Shown: positions 35,088 through 43,916, numbered from the stretch's first letter. The stretch is DNA of 64,000 bases from Oscillospiraceae bacterium (GCA_015067785.1 SVLR01000005.1:1-64000), one strand, 5' to 3'. The notes: a model not told the origin generated them from the letters alone. Made by a program: numbers and translations.

Positions 35088-35116
35088 TTTACAACTTTAG
35101 TGTACTAAAGTATAAT
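35088..35116 (+). promoter_or_regulatory. Promoter of the amino-acid ABC operon with a palindrome filling the spacer
   Basis: TTTACA and TATAAT are 17 bp apart. CTTTAG-TGTA-CTAAAG lies in the spacer at 35095-35110, the classic place for a repressor site. The core TTAG-N4-CTAA has the geometry of the Escherichia coli TrpR operator CTAG-N4-CTAG. Confidence 0.75.
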
Positions 35117-35160
35117 GAAGACATCAAAGGGAATTCCTCCCACAGAAAGGAAAGGTAATT

Positions 35161-35943
35161 ATGAAAAAGTTATTTGCACTGGTTATGGTTTTGGTTCTGA
35201 CACTTACTTGCTTCGCTGCCTGTGGCGGCAACACCGGAACCGATCTGGAGAACATTCAGAAAAAGGGCAAGATCGTCATCGGCATTACGGAATATGCGCC
35301 GATGGATTATAAGGACGCAAACGGTAACTGGACCGGCTTCGATGCGGAATTTGCCCAGTTGTTTGCCAAGGAACTGGGCGTCACCTGCGAATTTTATGTC
35401 ATTACCGACTGGACCAAGAAGTTCATCGAGCTGGACACCAAGCAGATCGATGCGGTCTGGAACGGTATGACCATCACCGAAGAAGCGCTGCTCAGCGCCA
35501 GCGTGTCCGATCCCTATATCGTCAACGCCCAGGTAGTGGTTATGAAGTCCGATAAGCTGGAAAGCTACCCGGATGCCGCCAGTATGAAGAATTTGTCCTT
35601 CGCAGTGGAAAACGGTTCGGCCGGTCAGAAGGCTGCCGAAAACGTCATCGGTGCTACGAACATTGTGCCCGTACAGGATCAGGCTGCTGCACTAATGGAA
35701 GTAGCCGCCGGTACCTCTGACGCCTGTGTGATCGACATTACTATGGCAAATGCAACGACCGGCGAAGGCACCAGCTACGCAGAGTTGGGCTATAAGGTAA
35801 GTCTTACCTCTGAAGAATACGGCGTGGCCTTCCGGAAAAACTCTGATCTTACCGAAAAGCTCAATGCCTTTATGGACAAATTGCTCGCTGACGGTACGCT
35901 GCAGAAGCTGGCGGAGAAGTATGAGCAGACCCTTGTTGACTGA
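35161..35943 (+). CDS. Amino-acid ABC transporter substrate-binding lipoprotein
   Basis: A protein of 260 residues. The lipoprotein signal is LFALVMVLVLTLTCFAACGG, with the lipobox Cys near residue 21. The SBP family 3 pattern is GKIVIGITEYAPMDYKDANGNWTGFDAEFAQLFAKELG, and the ligand loop is GMTITEEALLSASVSDPYI. Such proteins capture polar amino acids (Gln, Cys, Arg, His and others) outside the membrane; the exact ligand is not deducible. It is first in an operon with a permease, an ATPase and a TrpR-like regulator. AAAGG lies 7 bases before the ATG. Confidence 0.93.
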   Translation: MKKLFALVMVLVLTLTCFAACGGNTGTDLENIQKKGKIVIGITEYAPMDYKDANGNWTGFDAEFAQLFAKELGVTCEFYVITDWTKKFIELDTKQIDAVWNGMTITEEALLSASVSDPYIVNAQVVVMKSDKLESYPDAASMKNLSFAVENGSAGQKAAENVIGATNIVPVQDQAAALMEVAAGTSDACVIDITMANATTGEGTSYAELGYKVSLTSEEYGVAFRKNSDLTEKLNAFMDKLLADGTLQKLAEKYEQTLVD

Positions 35944-35978
35944 GGATTGACTTTAATAAATTAATTTGGTAAAGTATA

Positions 35979-36010
35979 AAAAGGGGGAGGGCACCTGCCT
36001 TCCCTCTTTT
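35979..36010 (+). terminator. Partial terminator between binding-protein and permease genes
   Basis: A 15-bp stem with two G-U pairs and a 2-base apex (AGGGCA / TGCCTT core) is followed by a T-run. Such hairpins commonly keep the binding protein in excess over the membrane components. Confidence 0.75.
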
Positions 36011-36031
36011 TCACAGAATTGAGGTAACCTT

Positions 36032-36673
36032 ATGTTCATGCCTGTAACCTTACAGCTTTTGGAAGGCTTTTGGGAAACCCTGAAGGTATTTGCGCTTACC
36101 CTTGCTTTTTCTATCCCGCTGGGACTTGTGGTCTGCTTTGGCTCTATGAGCGCCTTTAAGCCCCTTCGTGCCCTCACCCGGGGCTTTGTTTGGGTCATCC
36201 GGGGAACGCCCTTGATGCTGCAGCTAATTATCATCTTCTACGGTCCGGGACTTCTGTTTGACCTTCCGGCAATGCCCCGGCTTACTGCTACGATCGTTGC
36301 CTTTGCTATTAACTATGCCTGCTATTTCTCTGAGATCTACCGGGGCGGTATCGAATCCATCCCTGTGGGGCAGTATGAGGCGGGGCAGGTGCTGGGTATG
36401 ACCCGGCAGCAGATCTTTTTTAAGGTGGTGCTGCTGCAGGTGATCAAGCGGATCATGGCGCCTATGAGCAATGAAATCATTACGCTGGTGAAGGACACCG
36501 CATTAGCGCGGATGATCGGTATTTACGAGATCATTTGGGCAGGCGAGTCCTTTATTAAAAAAGGTATGATCTGGCCGCTTTTCTATACGGGTGTTTTCTA
36601 TTTGGTATTTAACGGCGGACTGACCGTACTCTTTGCCAAGCTGGAAAAGAAACTGAACTATTTCCGGGGGTAA
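36032..36673 (+). CDS. Amino-acid ABC transporter permease (HisM/GlnP type)
   Basis: A protein of 213 residues with five hydrophobic segments. The N-terminus FMPVTLQLLEGFWETLKVFALTLAFSIPLGLVVCF and the EAA loop SIPVGQYEAGQVLGMTRQQIFFKVVLLQVIKR define the polar-amino-acid permease family. It would act as a homodimer with the ATPase encoded 3 bases downstream. GAGGT lies 6 bases before the ATG. Confidence 0.93.
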   Translation: MFMPVTLQLLEGFWETLKVFALTLAFSIPLGLVVCFGSMSAFKPLRALTRGFVWVIRGTPLMLQLIIIFYGPGLLFDLPAMPRLTATIVAFAINYACYFSEIYRGGIESIPVGQYEAGQVLGMTRQQIFFKVVLLQVIKRIMAPMSNEIITLVKDTALARMIGIYEIIWAGESFIKKGMIWPLFYTGVFYLVFNGGLTVLFAKLEKKLNYFRG

Positions 36674-36676
36674 GCT

Positions 36677-37423
36677 ATGAATATTTTGGAAGTCAAAAAT
36701 ATCAAAAAGAAATTTGGCAGCACCGATGTATTAAAGGGCGTCAGCTTTTCCCTGGAGCAGGGACAGGTGCTGGCCATCATCGGCTCCTCCGGCAGCGGTA
36801 AGACCACGCTTCTGCGGTGTCTTAACTTTTTGGAAACGCCCGACGAGGGAGAGATTCTTGTAAATGGAAAGCTGCTGACGGGCAAAAACCTTTCCGAGGA
36901 GCAGATCCGCCAAAACCGACTGCATTTCGGCTTGGTATTTCAAAATTTTAACCTGTTTCCCCAATATACCGTGCTGGAAAATATAACCCTTGCGCCCAGC
37001 CTTATGAAGCAGGCCTCTCCTGTAGAAATCAGAGAAAAGGCGCTGAAGCTGCTGGATCAGGTGGGATTGACGGAGAAGAAGGATGCTTACCCTTATCAGC
37101 TTTCCGGTGGTCAGCAGCAGCGAGTGGCAATCGCCCGGGCGCTGGCGCTGAGCCCGCAGGTACTGTGCTTTGACGAGCCTACAAGCGCGTTAGATCCGGA
37201 GCTCACCGGCGAGGTGCTGCGGGTCATCCGGGGGCTGAAAAGTAAGGAAAACACGATGATCGTGGTGACCCACGAAATGGAATTTGCCCGGAGCGTTGCA
37301 GATGTGGTGATCTATATGGCAGACGGTGTGATCGAGGAAATGGGTACACCGGAGGAAGTATTTGAAAATCCCAAGAGTGAAAAGACCCGCGCATTTATCT
37401 CAGGTACTCAAGGGGCGTATTAA
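36677..37423 (+). CDS. Amino-acid ABC transporter ATP-binding protein (GlnQ/HisP type)
   Basis: A protein of 248 residues. Walker A is IGSSGSGKTTLLRCLN, the signature is LSGGQQQRVAIARAL, Walker B is VLCFDEPTSALDPEL, and the H-loop is VTHEM. Together with the permease and lipoprotein it forms one complete importer. Confidence 0.97.
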   Translation: MNILEVKNIKKKFGSTDVLKGVSFSLEQGQVLAIIGSSGSGKTTLLRCLNFLETPDEGEILVNGKLLTGKNLSEEQIRQNRLHFGLVFQNFNLFPQYTVLENITLAPSLMKQASPVEIREKALKLLDQVGLTEKKDAYPYQLSGGQQQRVAIARALALSPQVLCFDEPTSALDPELTGEVLRVIRGLKSKENTMIVVTHEMEFARSVADVVIYMADGVIEEMGTPEEVFENPKSEKTRAFISGTQGAY

Positions 37424-37435
37424 GGGAGGAGAGCT

Positions 37436-37711
37436 ATGGAACAGAATCAAAATTCCAAAATCGAAGCGCTGTATCTTTTGATCGCGAAAACCACCGACCC
37501 GGAGGATGTTCGGGCGCTCTTTGATGACCTTTGCACTCGTAAGGAAGTGGAAAATATGGCAGAGCGTGTTTTTGCGGCAAAGCTCCTGTTGGATGGCAAG
37601 ACCTACAATCAGGTGATCGCGGAGGCGAACATCTCTTCTGCTACCTTAAGCCGTGTTTCCCAATGCGTGCAGTACGGAAAAGGCTATAGTAAGCTGCTGA
37701 AAAACAAGTAA
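37436..37711 (+). CDS. yerC: TrpR-related protein YerC/YecD
   Basis: A protein of 91 residues. The TrpR-like helical core is ALYLLIAKTTDPEDVRALFDDLCTRKEVENMAERVFAAKLLLDGKTYNQVIAEANISSATLSRVSQCVQYGKGY. The helix-turn-helix is TYNQVIAEANISSATLSRVSQ. GGGAGGAG lies 6 bases before the start. It is the last gene of the amino-acid transporter operon, only 12 bp behind the ATPase gene. Firmicute YerC proteins are annotated as TrpR relatives, but their sites and ligands are unclear. TTAG-N4-CTAA palindromes in and around this operon are candidate sites, implying autoregulation by amino-acid supply. Confidence 0.9.
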   Translation: MEQNQNSKIEALYLLIAKTTDPEDVRALFDDLCTRKEVENMAERVFAAKLLLDGKTYNQVIAEANISSATLSRVSQCVQYGKGYSKLLKNK

Positions 37712-37730
37712 AATACTTTATTTTTTGTAT

Positions 37731-37769
37731 AATTCCCCCTTCAAAGGTGTATTTTGAAGGGGGAATTTT
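37731..37769 (+). terminator. Terminator of the amino-acid transporter operon
   Basis: AATTCCCCCTTCAAA / TTTGAAGGGGGAATT, a perfect 15-bp stem with T-runs on both sides. Confidence 0.92.
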
Positions 37770-37770
37770 G

Positions 37771-37784
37771 CTTAGCTGGCTAAA
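37771..37784. promoter_or_regulatory. Third TTAG-N4-CTAA palindrome
   Basis: CTTAGCTGGCTAAA lies just past the terminator of the yerC operon and upstream of gpmI. It shares the core of the palindromes at 35010 and 35095. Confidence 0.4.
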
Positions 37785-37818
37785 TTTAGAAATCAGCAGT
37801 TGCAAAATTGATTAAAAT

Positions 37819-37868
37819 GTTGTAAAATAATACAACTGAAAGTATGCACATTATATTTTACATATAAT
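37819..37868 (+). promoter_or_regulatory. gpmI upstream region with a GTTGTA-N6-TACAAC palindrome
   Basis: GTTGTA-AAATAA-TACAAC at 37819-37836 is a perfect 6-bp inverted repeat. A TATAAT at 37863 could be the -10 box, although no good -35 stands 17 bp away. The palindrome is shorter than a Rex site and its regulator is unknown. Confidence 0.4.
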
Positions 37869-37885
37869 ATTGGAGGAATCCCTTT

Positions 37886-39448
37886 ATGGAAAAACCGATC
37901 GTATTAGTGATTATGGATGGCGTCGGCAAGGGTGACGGCGGCAAAGGCGATGCCGTAGCCGTTGCAAAGACCCCTACGCTTGATCATTTACTGGCAACCT
38001 GTCCCCACACCTACCTGAAGGCGCACGGTACTGCCGTTGGCCTGCCCTCCGATGAGGATATGGGCAACTCCGAGGTGGGTCACAACGCTCTGGGCTGCGG
38101 TCAGGTCTACTCGCAGGGCGCAAAGTTAGTTGGCGAGTCGATTGAAAATGGCGTACTGTTTGCGTCTGACACCTGGAAGGACTTGGTTGCCAATGCCAAA
38201 GATGGCAAAGCAATGCATTTCCTTGGCCTTTTGTCCGATGGTAATGTCCACTCAAATATCGCGCACCTGATGGCACTGCTGCGGCAGGCCAAGGCAGAGG
38301 GTGTTAAGAAAGCCTACTGCCACATCCTGCTGGACGGTCGTGATGTACCTGCTACCTCTGCACTTACCTATGTGGAGCAGCTGGAAAATCTTCTTGACGA
38401 GCTCCGTGAGGATGGCTTTGATTATGCCATTGCTTCCGGCGGTGGCCGTATGCAGGTGACTATGGACCGCTACGAAGCAAACTGGGCAATGGTAGAAAAG
38501 GGCTGGCGCACCCATGTGCAGGGCATTGGCCGTCAGTTTGCATCCGCTGCAGAAGCCATTGAAACCTATCGGGCAGAGACCGGCTGCATCGATCAGGATC
38601 TACCTGCCTTCGTAGTGGCAAGGGACGGTGCGCCCGTTGCGAAAATTGAAAATGGCGACAGCGTCATTCTCTTTAATTTCCGCGGTGACCGCGCACAGGA
38701 AATTTCTCTTGCCTTCGACCGCAAGGAATTTGACAAATTCGACCGGGGCGACTACACCGGCGTGAAGTTTGCCGGTATGCTCCAGTATGACGGTGACCTG
38801 AACATCCCTGAAAATTATCTTGTCCAGCCTCCTGTGATCACCAACACCCTGACCGAGGTCCTCTGTGCTGCCGGTATTTCCGAGTATGCAGTATCCGAGA
38901 CCCAGAAATACGGTCACGTGACCTACTTCTGGAATGGCAACCGCTCCGGCAAGGTCTGTGAGGCGCTGGAGACTTATGAGGAGGTTCCCTCCGATGTGAT
39001 CCCCTTTGAGCAGGCGCCTGCCATGAAGTCCAAGGAGATCACCGAGAAAATGCTTTCCGCTATGGCATCCGGCAAGTATCAGTTCCTGCGCTGCAACTTC
39101 CCCAACGGCGATATGGTGGGTCACACCGGCGTAATGGACGCAGTTGTCTATGCAATGGAATGTGTGGACAGCAGTCTGAAGGCCATTATGGAGGCCGCCG
39201 ACAAGTACGGCTATACCCTGCTCATCACCGCGGACCACGGCAATGCGGACCAGATGGTGGAAGTGAGCAAGGGTAAGGAAGCAGTCCGCACTGCCCACTC
39301 CTTAAATCCCGTACCTTTTATTATTTATGACAAAGAAAAGACCTTCTCTGTAAAGGACGGCGCATTCGGTCTTGCCAATGTAGCACCCACTGTGGTTAAG
39401 CTCTTCGGCATCACGGCACCGGCCTGCTGGGAAGAAAGTATGATCTGA
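37886..39448 (+). CDS. gpmI: 2,3-bisphosphoglycerate-independent phosphoglycerate mutase
   Basis: A protein of 520 residues, the manganese-dependent alkaline-phosphatase-fold enzyme of glycolysis (3-phosphoglycerate to 2-phosphoglycerate). VIMDGVGKGDGGKGDAV starts the phosphatase domain. DMGNSEVGHNALGCGQVY carries the catalytic serine. The inserted transferase domain contains HILLDGRDVPATSAL and ASGGGRMQVTMDRYEANW. NFPNGDMVGHTG and ITADHGNADQM supply metal ligands. GGAGG lies 8 bases upstream. Confidence 0.97.
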   Translation: MEKPIVLVIMDGVGKGDGGKGDAVAVAKTPTLDHLLATCPHTYLKAHGTAVGLPSDEDMGNSEVGHNALGCGQVYSQGAKLVGESIENGVLFASDTWKDLVANAKDGKAMHFLGLLSDGNVHSNIAHLMALLRQAKAEGVKKAYCHILLDGRDVPATSALTYVEQLENLLDELREDGFDYAIASGGGRMQVTMDRYEANWAMVEKGWRTHVQGIGRQFASAAEAIETYRAETGCIDQDLPAFVVARDGAPVAKIENGDSVILFNFRGDRAQEISLAFDRKEFDKFDRGDYTGVKFAGMLQYDGDLNIPENYLVQPPVITNTLTEVLCAAGISEYAVSETQKYGHVTYFWNGNRSGKVCEALETYEEVPSDVIPFEQAPAMKSKEITEKMLSAMASGKYQFLRCNFPNGDMVGHTGVMDAVVYAMECVDSSLKAIMEAADKYGYTLLITADHGNADQMVEVSKGKEAVRTAHSLNPVPFIIYDKEKTFSVKDGAFGLANVAPTVVKLFGITAPACWEESMI

Positions 39449-39482
39449 ATCCCCCGCGAAAACAAAATTTGGAGGAATCACA

Positions 39483-39836
39483 ATGGTGAATCAAAACAAT
39501 GAAAACGGCAAGATCAGCGTCAGCACCAGCGTATATACCGATATTGCCGGTACTGCAGCATCTAACTGCTTTGGCGTAAAGGGAATGGTCGCCCGCTCTG
39601 TCAGCGACGGTTTTTACCACTTGCTCCGCAAGGAGTCTATGAGCAAGGGTGTTCGCGTGGAGTTCCACGAGGATGAAACTATCTCCATCGACCTGCATAT
39701 TATGGTGGACTCTGGTGTCAATCTGTCTGCCGTAGGTGCATCCATCATATCCGAAGTCCGTTATGTAGTGGAGAAGTGCACCGGCACCAAGGTCCGCGCA
39801 GTCAATGTCTACATCGACTCTATGATGGAAGGTTAA
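39483..39836 (+). CDS. yloU: Asp23/Gls24 family protein (YloU)
   Basis: A protein of 117 residues: GKISVSTSVYTDIAGTAASNCFGVKGMVARSV ... DLHIMVDSGVNLSAVGASIISEVRYVVEKCTGTKVRAVNVYIDSM. This is the Asp23 fold, often linked to cell-envelope stress. It precedes fakA/yloV as in Bacillus. GGAGG lies 8 bases before the ATG. Confidence 0.92.
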   Translation: MVNQNNENGKISVSTSVYTDIAGTAASNCFGVKGMVARSVSDGFYHLLRKESMSKGVRVEFHEDETISIDLHIMVDSGVNLSAVGASIISEVRYVVEKCTGTKVRAVNVYIDSMMEG

Positions 39837-39855
39837 CAGTACGGAGGTAGAATCA

Positions 39856-41484
39856 GTGAGACAGACAATTAACGGCTCCGATCTGCGCAGACTGATCATT
39901 AGCGCGGCGGCATCTATTGAGATCAACAAGCAGAAGCTCAATGAGCTGAATGTATTCCCGGTTCCCGATGGCGACACCGGCACCAATATGTCTATGACCA
40001 TCAATGCGGCGGCCAGTGACCTGAGAAAGGCAGACGATCCCTCTTTGGAAAAGGCGGCAGCAATGGCGGCATCTGCTATGCTCCGTGGCGCAAGAGGTAA
40101 TTCCGGTGTTATTTTGTCCCTGCTGTTCCGCGGCATTTCCAAAAAGCTCAAGGGCGCAACGGTTTGTGACGGTGTTCTGTGGGCAAATGCCTTGCAGGAG
40201 GGTGTAGATGCGGCCTACAAGGCAGTTATGAAGCCTGCGGAGGGTACCATTCTGACCGTTGCCCGCTTGGCAGCCGCCAAGGCCCGTCAGGCAGCTGAAG
40301 AGAATAACCATATCGAATTTGTCCACGAGGCAGCCATTGAGGAAGCCAAGGTGGCGCTAGCAAATACCGTCAATCAAAACCCTGTGCTGAAAAAGGCGGG
40401 CGTTGTGGATGCCGGCGGTAAGGGCTGGCTGCTGGTATTGGAAGCAATGGCAGCCGCGCTTCGTGGCGAGGACATCATTGTACCTGAGGGCGGTGTAAGC
40501 GATACCAAGGAGCAGGCGGATTTTGCGGATTTTGACACCGAGGACATTACCTTTACCTACTGCACCGAGTTTATCATCTCCCGGGAAAACGATATGGACC
40601 CCGAAAAGCTCCGGGATTTCCTGAGCAGTCTGGGTGACAGTCTGGTGTTGGTGGATGATGAGGAGATCATCAAGGTCCATGTGCATACCAACGATCCCGG
40701 TAAGGCTCTCCATGAGGCAATAGATTACGGCAGCTTTGTTACCGTTAAGATTGAGAATATGCGCCTGCAGCATACCGAAAAGGTGCTTAGCGAGCAGGAG
40801 CTGGCGCCTAAGATTGCAGAGCCGGAAAAGCCCATCGGTGTGGTTACTGTCTGCGCCGGTGACGGACTTAAGGAAGTCTTCTCCAATCTGGGTGTGGACG
40901 GTGTTATTTCCGGCGGTCAGACCATGAACCCCAGCACCCAGGATATTTTAGAGGTGGTCAACACCGTTCCTGCGGAGACTGTCTTCGTTCTGCCGAACAA
41001 CAAGAACATCATTATGGCAGCAGAGCAGGTAAACGCCCTGACCCCCAAGAATGTCATTGTCGTGCCCAGTAAGACCGTTCCTCAGGGCGTGACCGCAATG
41101 CTCTCCTTTAACCCTGACGGCTCTGTGGAGGAAAACACCGAGGCAATGACCGAGGTGCTGGGTACTGTAGATACTATGCAGATCACCTATGCTGCCCGGA
41201 ACTCCGATTTTGACGGCTATGATATCCACGAAGGCGACTATCTTGCTATTTACGGCAGCGCGCTATTTGGTACCAGCAAGGACATTAAGGTGCTGTTGCG
41301 GGCATTGGCAGAAAAGGTCCGTGATGAGGGCAAGGAATTTATCACCATCTACTACGGTCAGGATATTCAGGAGAAGCACGCCAAAAAGGCAGCGGACCTG
41401 TTTACCCAGATCTGCCCCGATGCGGATGTAAATCTCATCTGTGGCGGTCAGCCGGTGTACTATTACCTGATCTCTGCGGAATAA
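39856..41484 (+). CDS. fakA: DAK2/DegV-type kinase (FakA/YloV)
   Basis: A protein of 542 residues from GTG 39856, 8 bases after GGAGG. The N-terminal DhaL (DAK2) domain contains FPVPDGDTGTNMSMTI, the metal-ATP binding loop, and RGARGNSGVILSLLFRG. The C-terminal half begins about residue 330 (IGVVTVCAGDGLKEVFSNLGVDGVISGGQTMNPST). FakA phosphorylates fatty acids carried by FakB (DegV) proteins for phospholipid synthesis in several Firmicutes. No fakB is adjacent. The gene follows yloU by 19 bases. Confidence 0.93.
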   Translation: MRQTINGSDLRRLIISAAASIEINKQKLNELNVFPVPDGDTGTNMSMTINAAASDLRKADDPSLEKAAAMAASAMLRGARGNSGVILSLLFRGISKKLKGATVCDGVLWANALQEGVDAAYKAVMKPAEGTILTVARLAAAKARQAAEENNHIEFVHEAAIEEAKVALANTVNQNPVLKKAGVVDAGGKGWLLVLEAMAAALRGEDIIVPEGGVSDTKEQADFADFDTEDITFTYCTEFIISRENDMDPEKLRDFLSSLGDSLVLVDDEEIIKVHVHTNDPGKALHEAIDYGSFVTVKIENMRLQHTEKVLSEQELAPKIAEPEKPIGVVTVCAGDGLKEVFSNLGVDGVISGGQTMNPSTQDILEVVNTVPAETVFVLPNNKNIIMAAEQVNALTPKNVIVVPSKTVPQGVTAMLSFNPDGSVEENTEAMTEVLGTVDTMQITYAARNSDFDGYDIHEGDYLAIYGSALFGTSKDIKVLLRALAEKVRDEGKEFITIYYGQDIQEKHAKKAADLFTQICPDADVNLICGGQPVYYYLISAE

Positions 41485-41498
41485 ACTAAATAGAAGAG

Positions 41499-41537
41499 AC
41501 CGACCGATAGAGAGTGCTCTGTCGGTCGGTTTTTTTG
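41499..41537 (+). terminator. Terminator of yloU-fakA
   Basis: ACCGACCGATAGAG-AGTG-CTCTGTCGGTCGGT forms a 14-bp stem with one G-U pair and is followed by TTTTTTT. Confidence 0.93.
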
Positions 41538-41573
41538 CAACAAAAGGGGAATGCTGATAGGAGGGGGTGCAAG

Positions 41574-42374
41574 ATGAAATATATAAGAAAGCTTTATGTG
41601 GCAGTTAGATATATTCTAAAGCTGCATATCCCGATCTATGCCTCCTATGCCGGATATTTCCTGATTTTATCTGCCTTTCCCTCGCTGATCCTGCTGCTGA
41701 GCCTTTTGCGGTATGCCGGACTTGAGGTGGAGGTGCTCACCGGTGCGCTGCGGGAGGTCGTGCCGGAGGCGTTGTTTCCGGCGGCAAAACGGCTGATCGT
41801 CCTTGCCTATCAGGGCACAACAGGCGGTATCCTGTCCTTTTCTGCCATTACGGCGCTGTGGTCTGCCAGCCGAGGCGTTTACGGACTTTTGACGGGACTT
41901 AATACCATTTACGGTGTCCGGGAAAACCGGGGATACCTATGCACCCGGACCATCAGCCTCGTCTATACCTTTTTGCTGCTTTTGGTGCTGGTGGCGACCA
42001 TGGCGCTACACGTATTCGGTACGGAGATCTTGTTTTTGCTGCCGGTGCTGGAGGTGCTGGACGGCTTTTTTGACCTGCGGTTTTTCCTGCTGCTGTTTTT
42101 GCAGACGGCGGTATTTACCGGGATCTTTATGGTGCTGCCCAATCGGCGCAACAGCTTTATGGATAGCCTTCCCGGGGCGCTCCTTGCCGCCTCCGGCTGG
42201 CTGGTGTTTTCGGATATTTACTCCGCTTATGTTGCCCATTTTTCTGTCTATACCAGCATTTACGGCTCGGTTTACGGTGTTGCGCTTAGTATGCTGTGGC
42301 TTTACTGCTGTATCAGCATCGTCTTTTACGGCGGTGCCCTCAACGCCTACCTTATTAAGCAGAAAAAAGAATAA
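41574..42374 (+). CDS. YihY/BrkB family inner-membrane protein
   Basis: A protein of 266 residues from ATG 41574, 8 bases after GGAGGGGG; the ORF-track GTG 60 bases upstream is rejected. Six hydrophobic segments occur with the family pattern YAGYFLILSAFPSLILLLSLL, ALWSASRGVYGLLTGLNTIYGVRENRGYLCTR and GAVYGVALSMLWLYCCISIVFYGGALNA. The family was once called RNase BN; members are now seen as membrane proteins of unclear transport role. Confidence 0.9.
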   Translation: MKYIRKLYVAVRYILKLHIPIYASYAGYFLILSAFPSLILLLSLLRYAGLEVEVLTGALREVVPEALFPAAKRLIVLAYQGTTGGILSFSAITALWSASRGVYGLLTGLNTIYGVRENRGYLCTRTISLVYTFLLLLVLVATMALHVFGTEILFLLPVLEVLDGFFDLRFFLLLFLQTAVFTGIFMVLPNRRNSFMDSLPGALLAASGWLVFSDIYSAYVAHFSVYTSIYGSVYGVALSMLWLYCCISIVFYGGALNAYLIKQKKE

Positions 42375-42438
42375 AAGTTTACCCCTTGTTCACAAAGCTA
42401 TGTTATGATATAGTAAAAACCGGAAAAGGGGTGACGGT

Positions 42439-43272
42439 ATGTTCGGCTTTGTAATGGCAGATATCAAGGAGCTGACCCGGGAACAGGAACAGCGGTATAG
42501 CAGCGTCTATTGCGGTATTTGCCGCCGTATGCGGTTGCGCGCCGGCGGGGTTGCCCGGCTGGGGCTGAGCTATGATATTACCTTTTTGTCTATGCTTTTG
42601 ATGAGCCTTTATGAGCCGGAGGAGGAAGCCGGAAATCGCGCCTGCCATTTCCATCCCATCCGTCCGAGAGCTTGGGTGGATAACGAATATATCACCTACG
42701 GCGCGGATATGAATATCGCCCTTGCCTACTATAATGCGCTGGACGATCTGGAGGACGAGGGGAAGTATTCTGCAAAGATAGCAAGCAATATTTTCGGCAA
42801 GGAAATGGAGACGATCCGCGCCCTTTATCCGGAAAAATGCAAATGCATCGAGGGAAATCTGGCGCAGCTTCGTGCCTTGGAAAAAGAAAACTGCCCGGAC
42901 CCGGATAAGATGGCGGCTTGCTTTGGCGGGCTGTTGGGAGAATTGTTTGTATATAAAGAGGATATGTGGGCAGACCGGCTTCGAGGCTTAGGCGATGCTA
43001 TGGGCAGATTTATCTACCTTGCCGACGCGGCAATAGATTACCGAAAAGACGGGGAAAAAGAGCAATATAACCCCTTTATTGCCGCAAAAATAGCGCATAA
43101 CTGGGATGTGTTCGAAAGCATCCTTGTGTCTCTGATGGCCCGCTGCACGAGCTATTTTGAGCAGCTGCCTCTGGTGCAGGATAAGGAGATCTTAGATAAT
43201 ATTTTATACGGTGGGATCTGGCTGCAATACCGGCAGAAGCAACGCCAGCGATCCCGGGGAGGAAAAAGATGA
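42439..43272 (+). CDS. DUF5685 family protein
   Basis: A protein of 277 residues: [36 protein letters not shown] ... [21 protein letters not shown]. It is predicted mostly helical. Two acidic stretches stand out: [12 protein letters not shown] near residue 100, and [19 protein letters not shown] near residue 195. In arrangement these recall the two aspartate motifs of helical terpenoid-synthase folds (squalene/phytoene synthase), but that is only a resemblance. A CGICRRM cysteine pair sits near residue 26. It overlaps the DnaJ-domain gene downstream by 4 bases, a pairing that I recall as common in Clostridia. Confidence 0.8.
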   Translation: MFGFVMADIKELTREQEQRYSSVYCGICRRMRLRAGGVARLGLSYDITFLSMLLMSLYEPEEEAGNRACHFHPIRPRAWVDNEYITYGADMNIALAYYNALDDLEDEGKYSAKIASNIFGKEMETIRALYPEKCKCIEGNLAQLRALEKENCPDPDKMAACFGGLLGELFVYKEDMWADRLRGLGDAMGRFIYLADAAIDYRKDGEKEQYNPFIAAKIAHNWDVFESILVSLMARCTSYFEQLPLVQDKEILDNILYGGIWLQYRQKQRQRSRGGKR

Positions 43273-43883
43273 CCGATCCCTATAAAGTATTGGGGGTAAG
43301 CCCCAACGCCTCCGATGAGGAGATCAAAAAAGCATACCGCCGTTTGGCAAAGCAGTACCACCCGGACAGAAATCCGGGGGATGCGGAGGCGGCAAAGAAG
43401 ATGCAGGAAGTAAATGCCGCCTATGAGCAGATCAAAAACCCGGAGAAGGCACAGCAAAACCAAGGTGGTTATAACCCCTATGGCAGTTATGATCCCTACG
43501 GCACACAGGGAAGGGCATCCTATTCTCAGATACTGGGGATGGCATATGAATATATCCGCTATCACCAATTCTATCAGGCTTTGCAGATCCTCCAGTCCAC
43601 GGCGGAGCGGACTGCCCGTTGGTATTACTTATCTGCGCTGGCAAACAGAGGCCTTGGCAATCAGGTCACCGCTCTGGAGCATATCCGCCGGGCGGTGTCT
43701 ATGGAGCCGGATAACCGGGAATATTTGCAGACCTTAAAAATGATGGAAAGCGGCGGCGAGGAATATCGCCAGCAGGCAGGCAATTATCGTGGCTTTACCT
43801 TCCATGGTAGTCCCTTTATGTCTCTGTGCCTTTGCTATCTGTGCCAATGCTTCTGCTGCCGCGGCAGATTTTTCTGGTGTTAA
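43269..43883 (+). CDS. J-domain protein with TPR-like region and Cys-rich C-terminus
   Basis: A protein of 204 residues. The J domain is residues 1-62 ([36 protein letters not shown]) with an intact HPD motif. A short Gln/Tyr/Gly-rich spacer and a helical repeat follow ([26 protein letters not shown] ... [27 protein letters not shown]), which resembles TPR units. It ends in a hydrophobic cysteine-dense tail, [20 protein letters not shown], with eight cysteines in about 20 residues. The tail might attach to membrane or bind metal. It lacks the G/F and zinc domains of DnaJ, so it is a class III J-protein that likely recruits DnaK. It is translationally coupled to DUF5685 (overlap ATGA). Confidence 0.87.
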   Translation: MTDPYKVLGVSPNASDEEIKKAYRRLAKQYHPDRNPGDAEAAKKMQEVNAAYEQIKNPEKAQQNQGGYNPYGSYDPYGTQGRASYSQILGMAYEYIRYHQFYQALQILQSTAERTARWYYLSALANRGLGNQVTALEHIRRAVSMEPDNREYLQTLKMMESGGEEYRQQAGNYRGFTFHGSPFMSLCLCYLCQCFCCRGRFFWC

Positions 43884-43889
43884 TAGCGT

Positions 43890-43916
43890 AAAGCCGGTGC
43901 TCAAAGCACCGGCTTT
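43890..43916. terminator. Terminator between the J-domain gene and the acyltransferase-like gene
   Basis: AAAGCCGGTGCT-CAA-AGCACCGGCTTT is a perfect 12-bp stem between convergent genes. It includes the stop codon of the minus-strand gene. Confidence 0.9.

Noticed and set aside
37819-37836. Rex-type operator upstream of gpmI
   Set aside because: TTGT-N8-ACAA is two bases shorter than the Rex site TTGT-N10-ACAA and the inner positions do not match; it is listed only as a palindrome.
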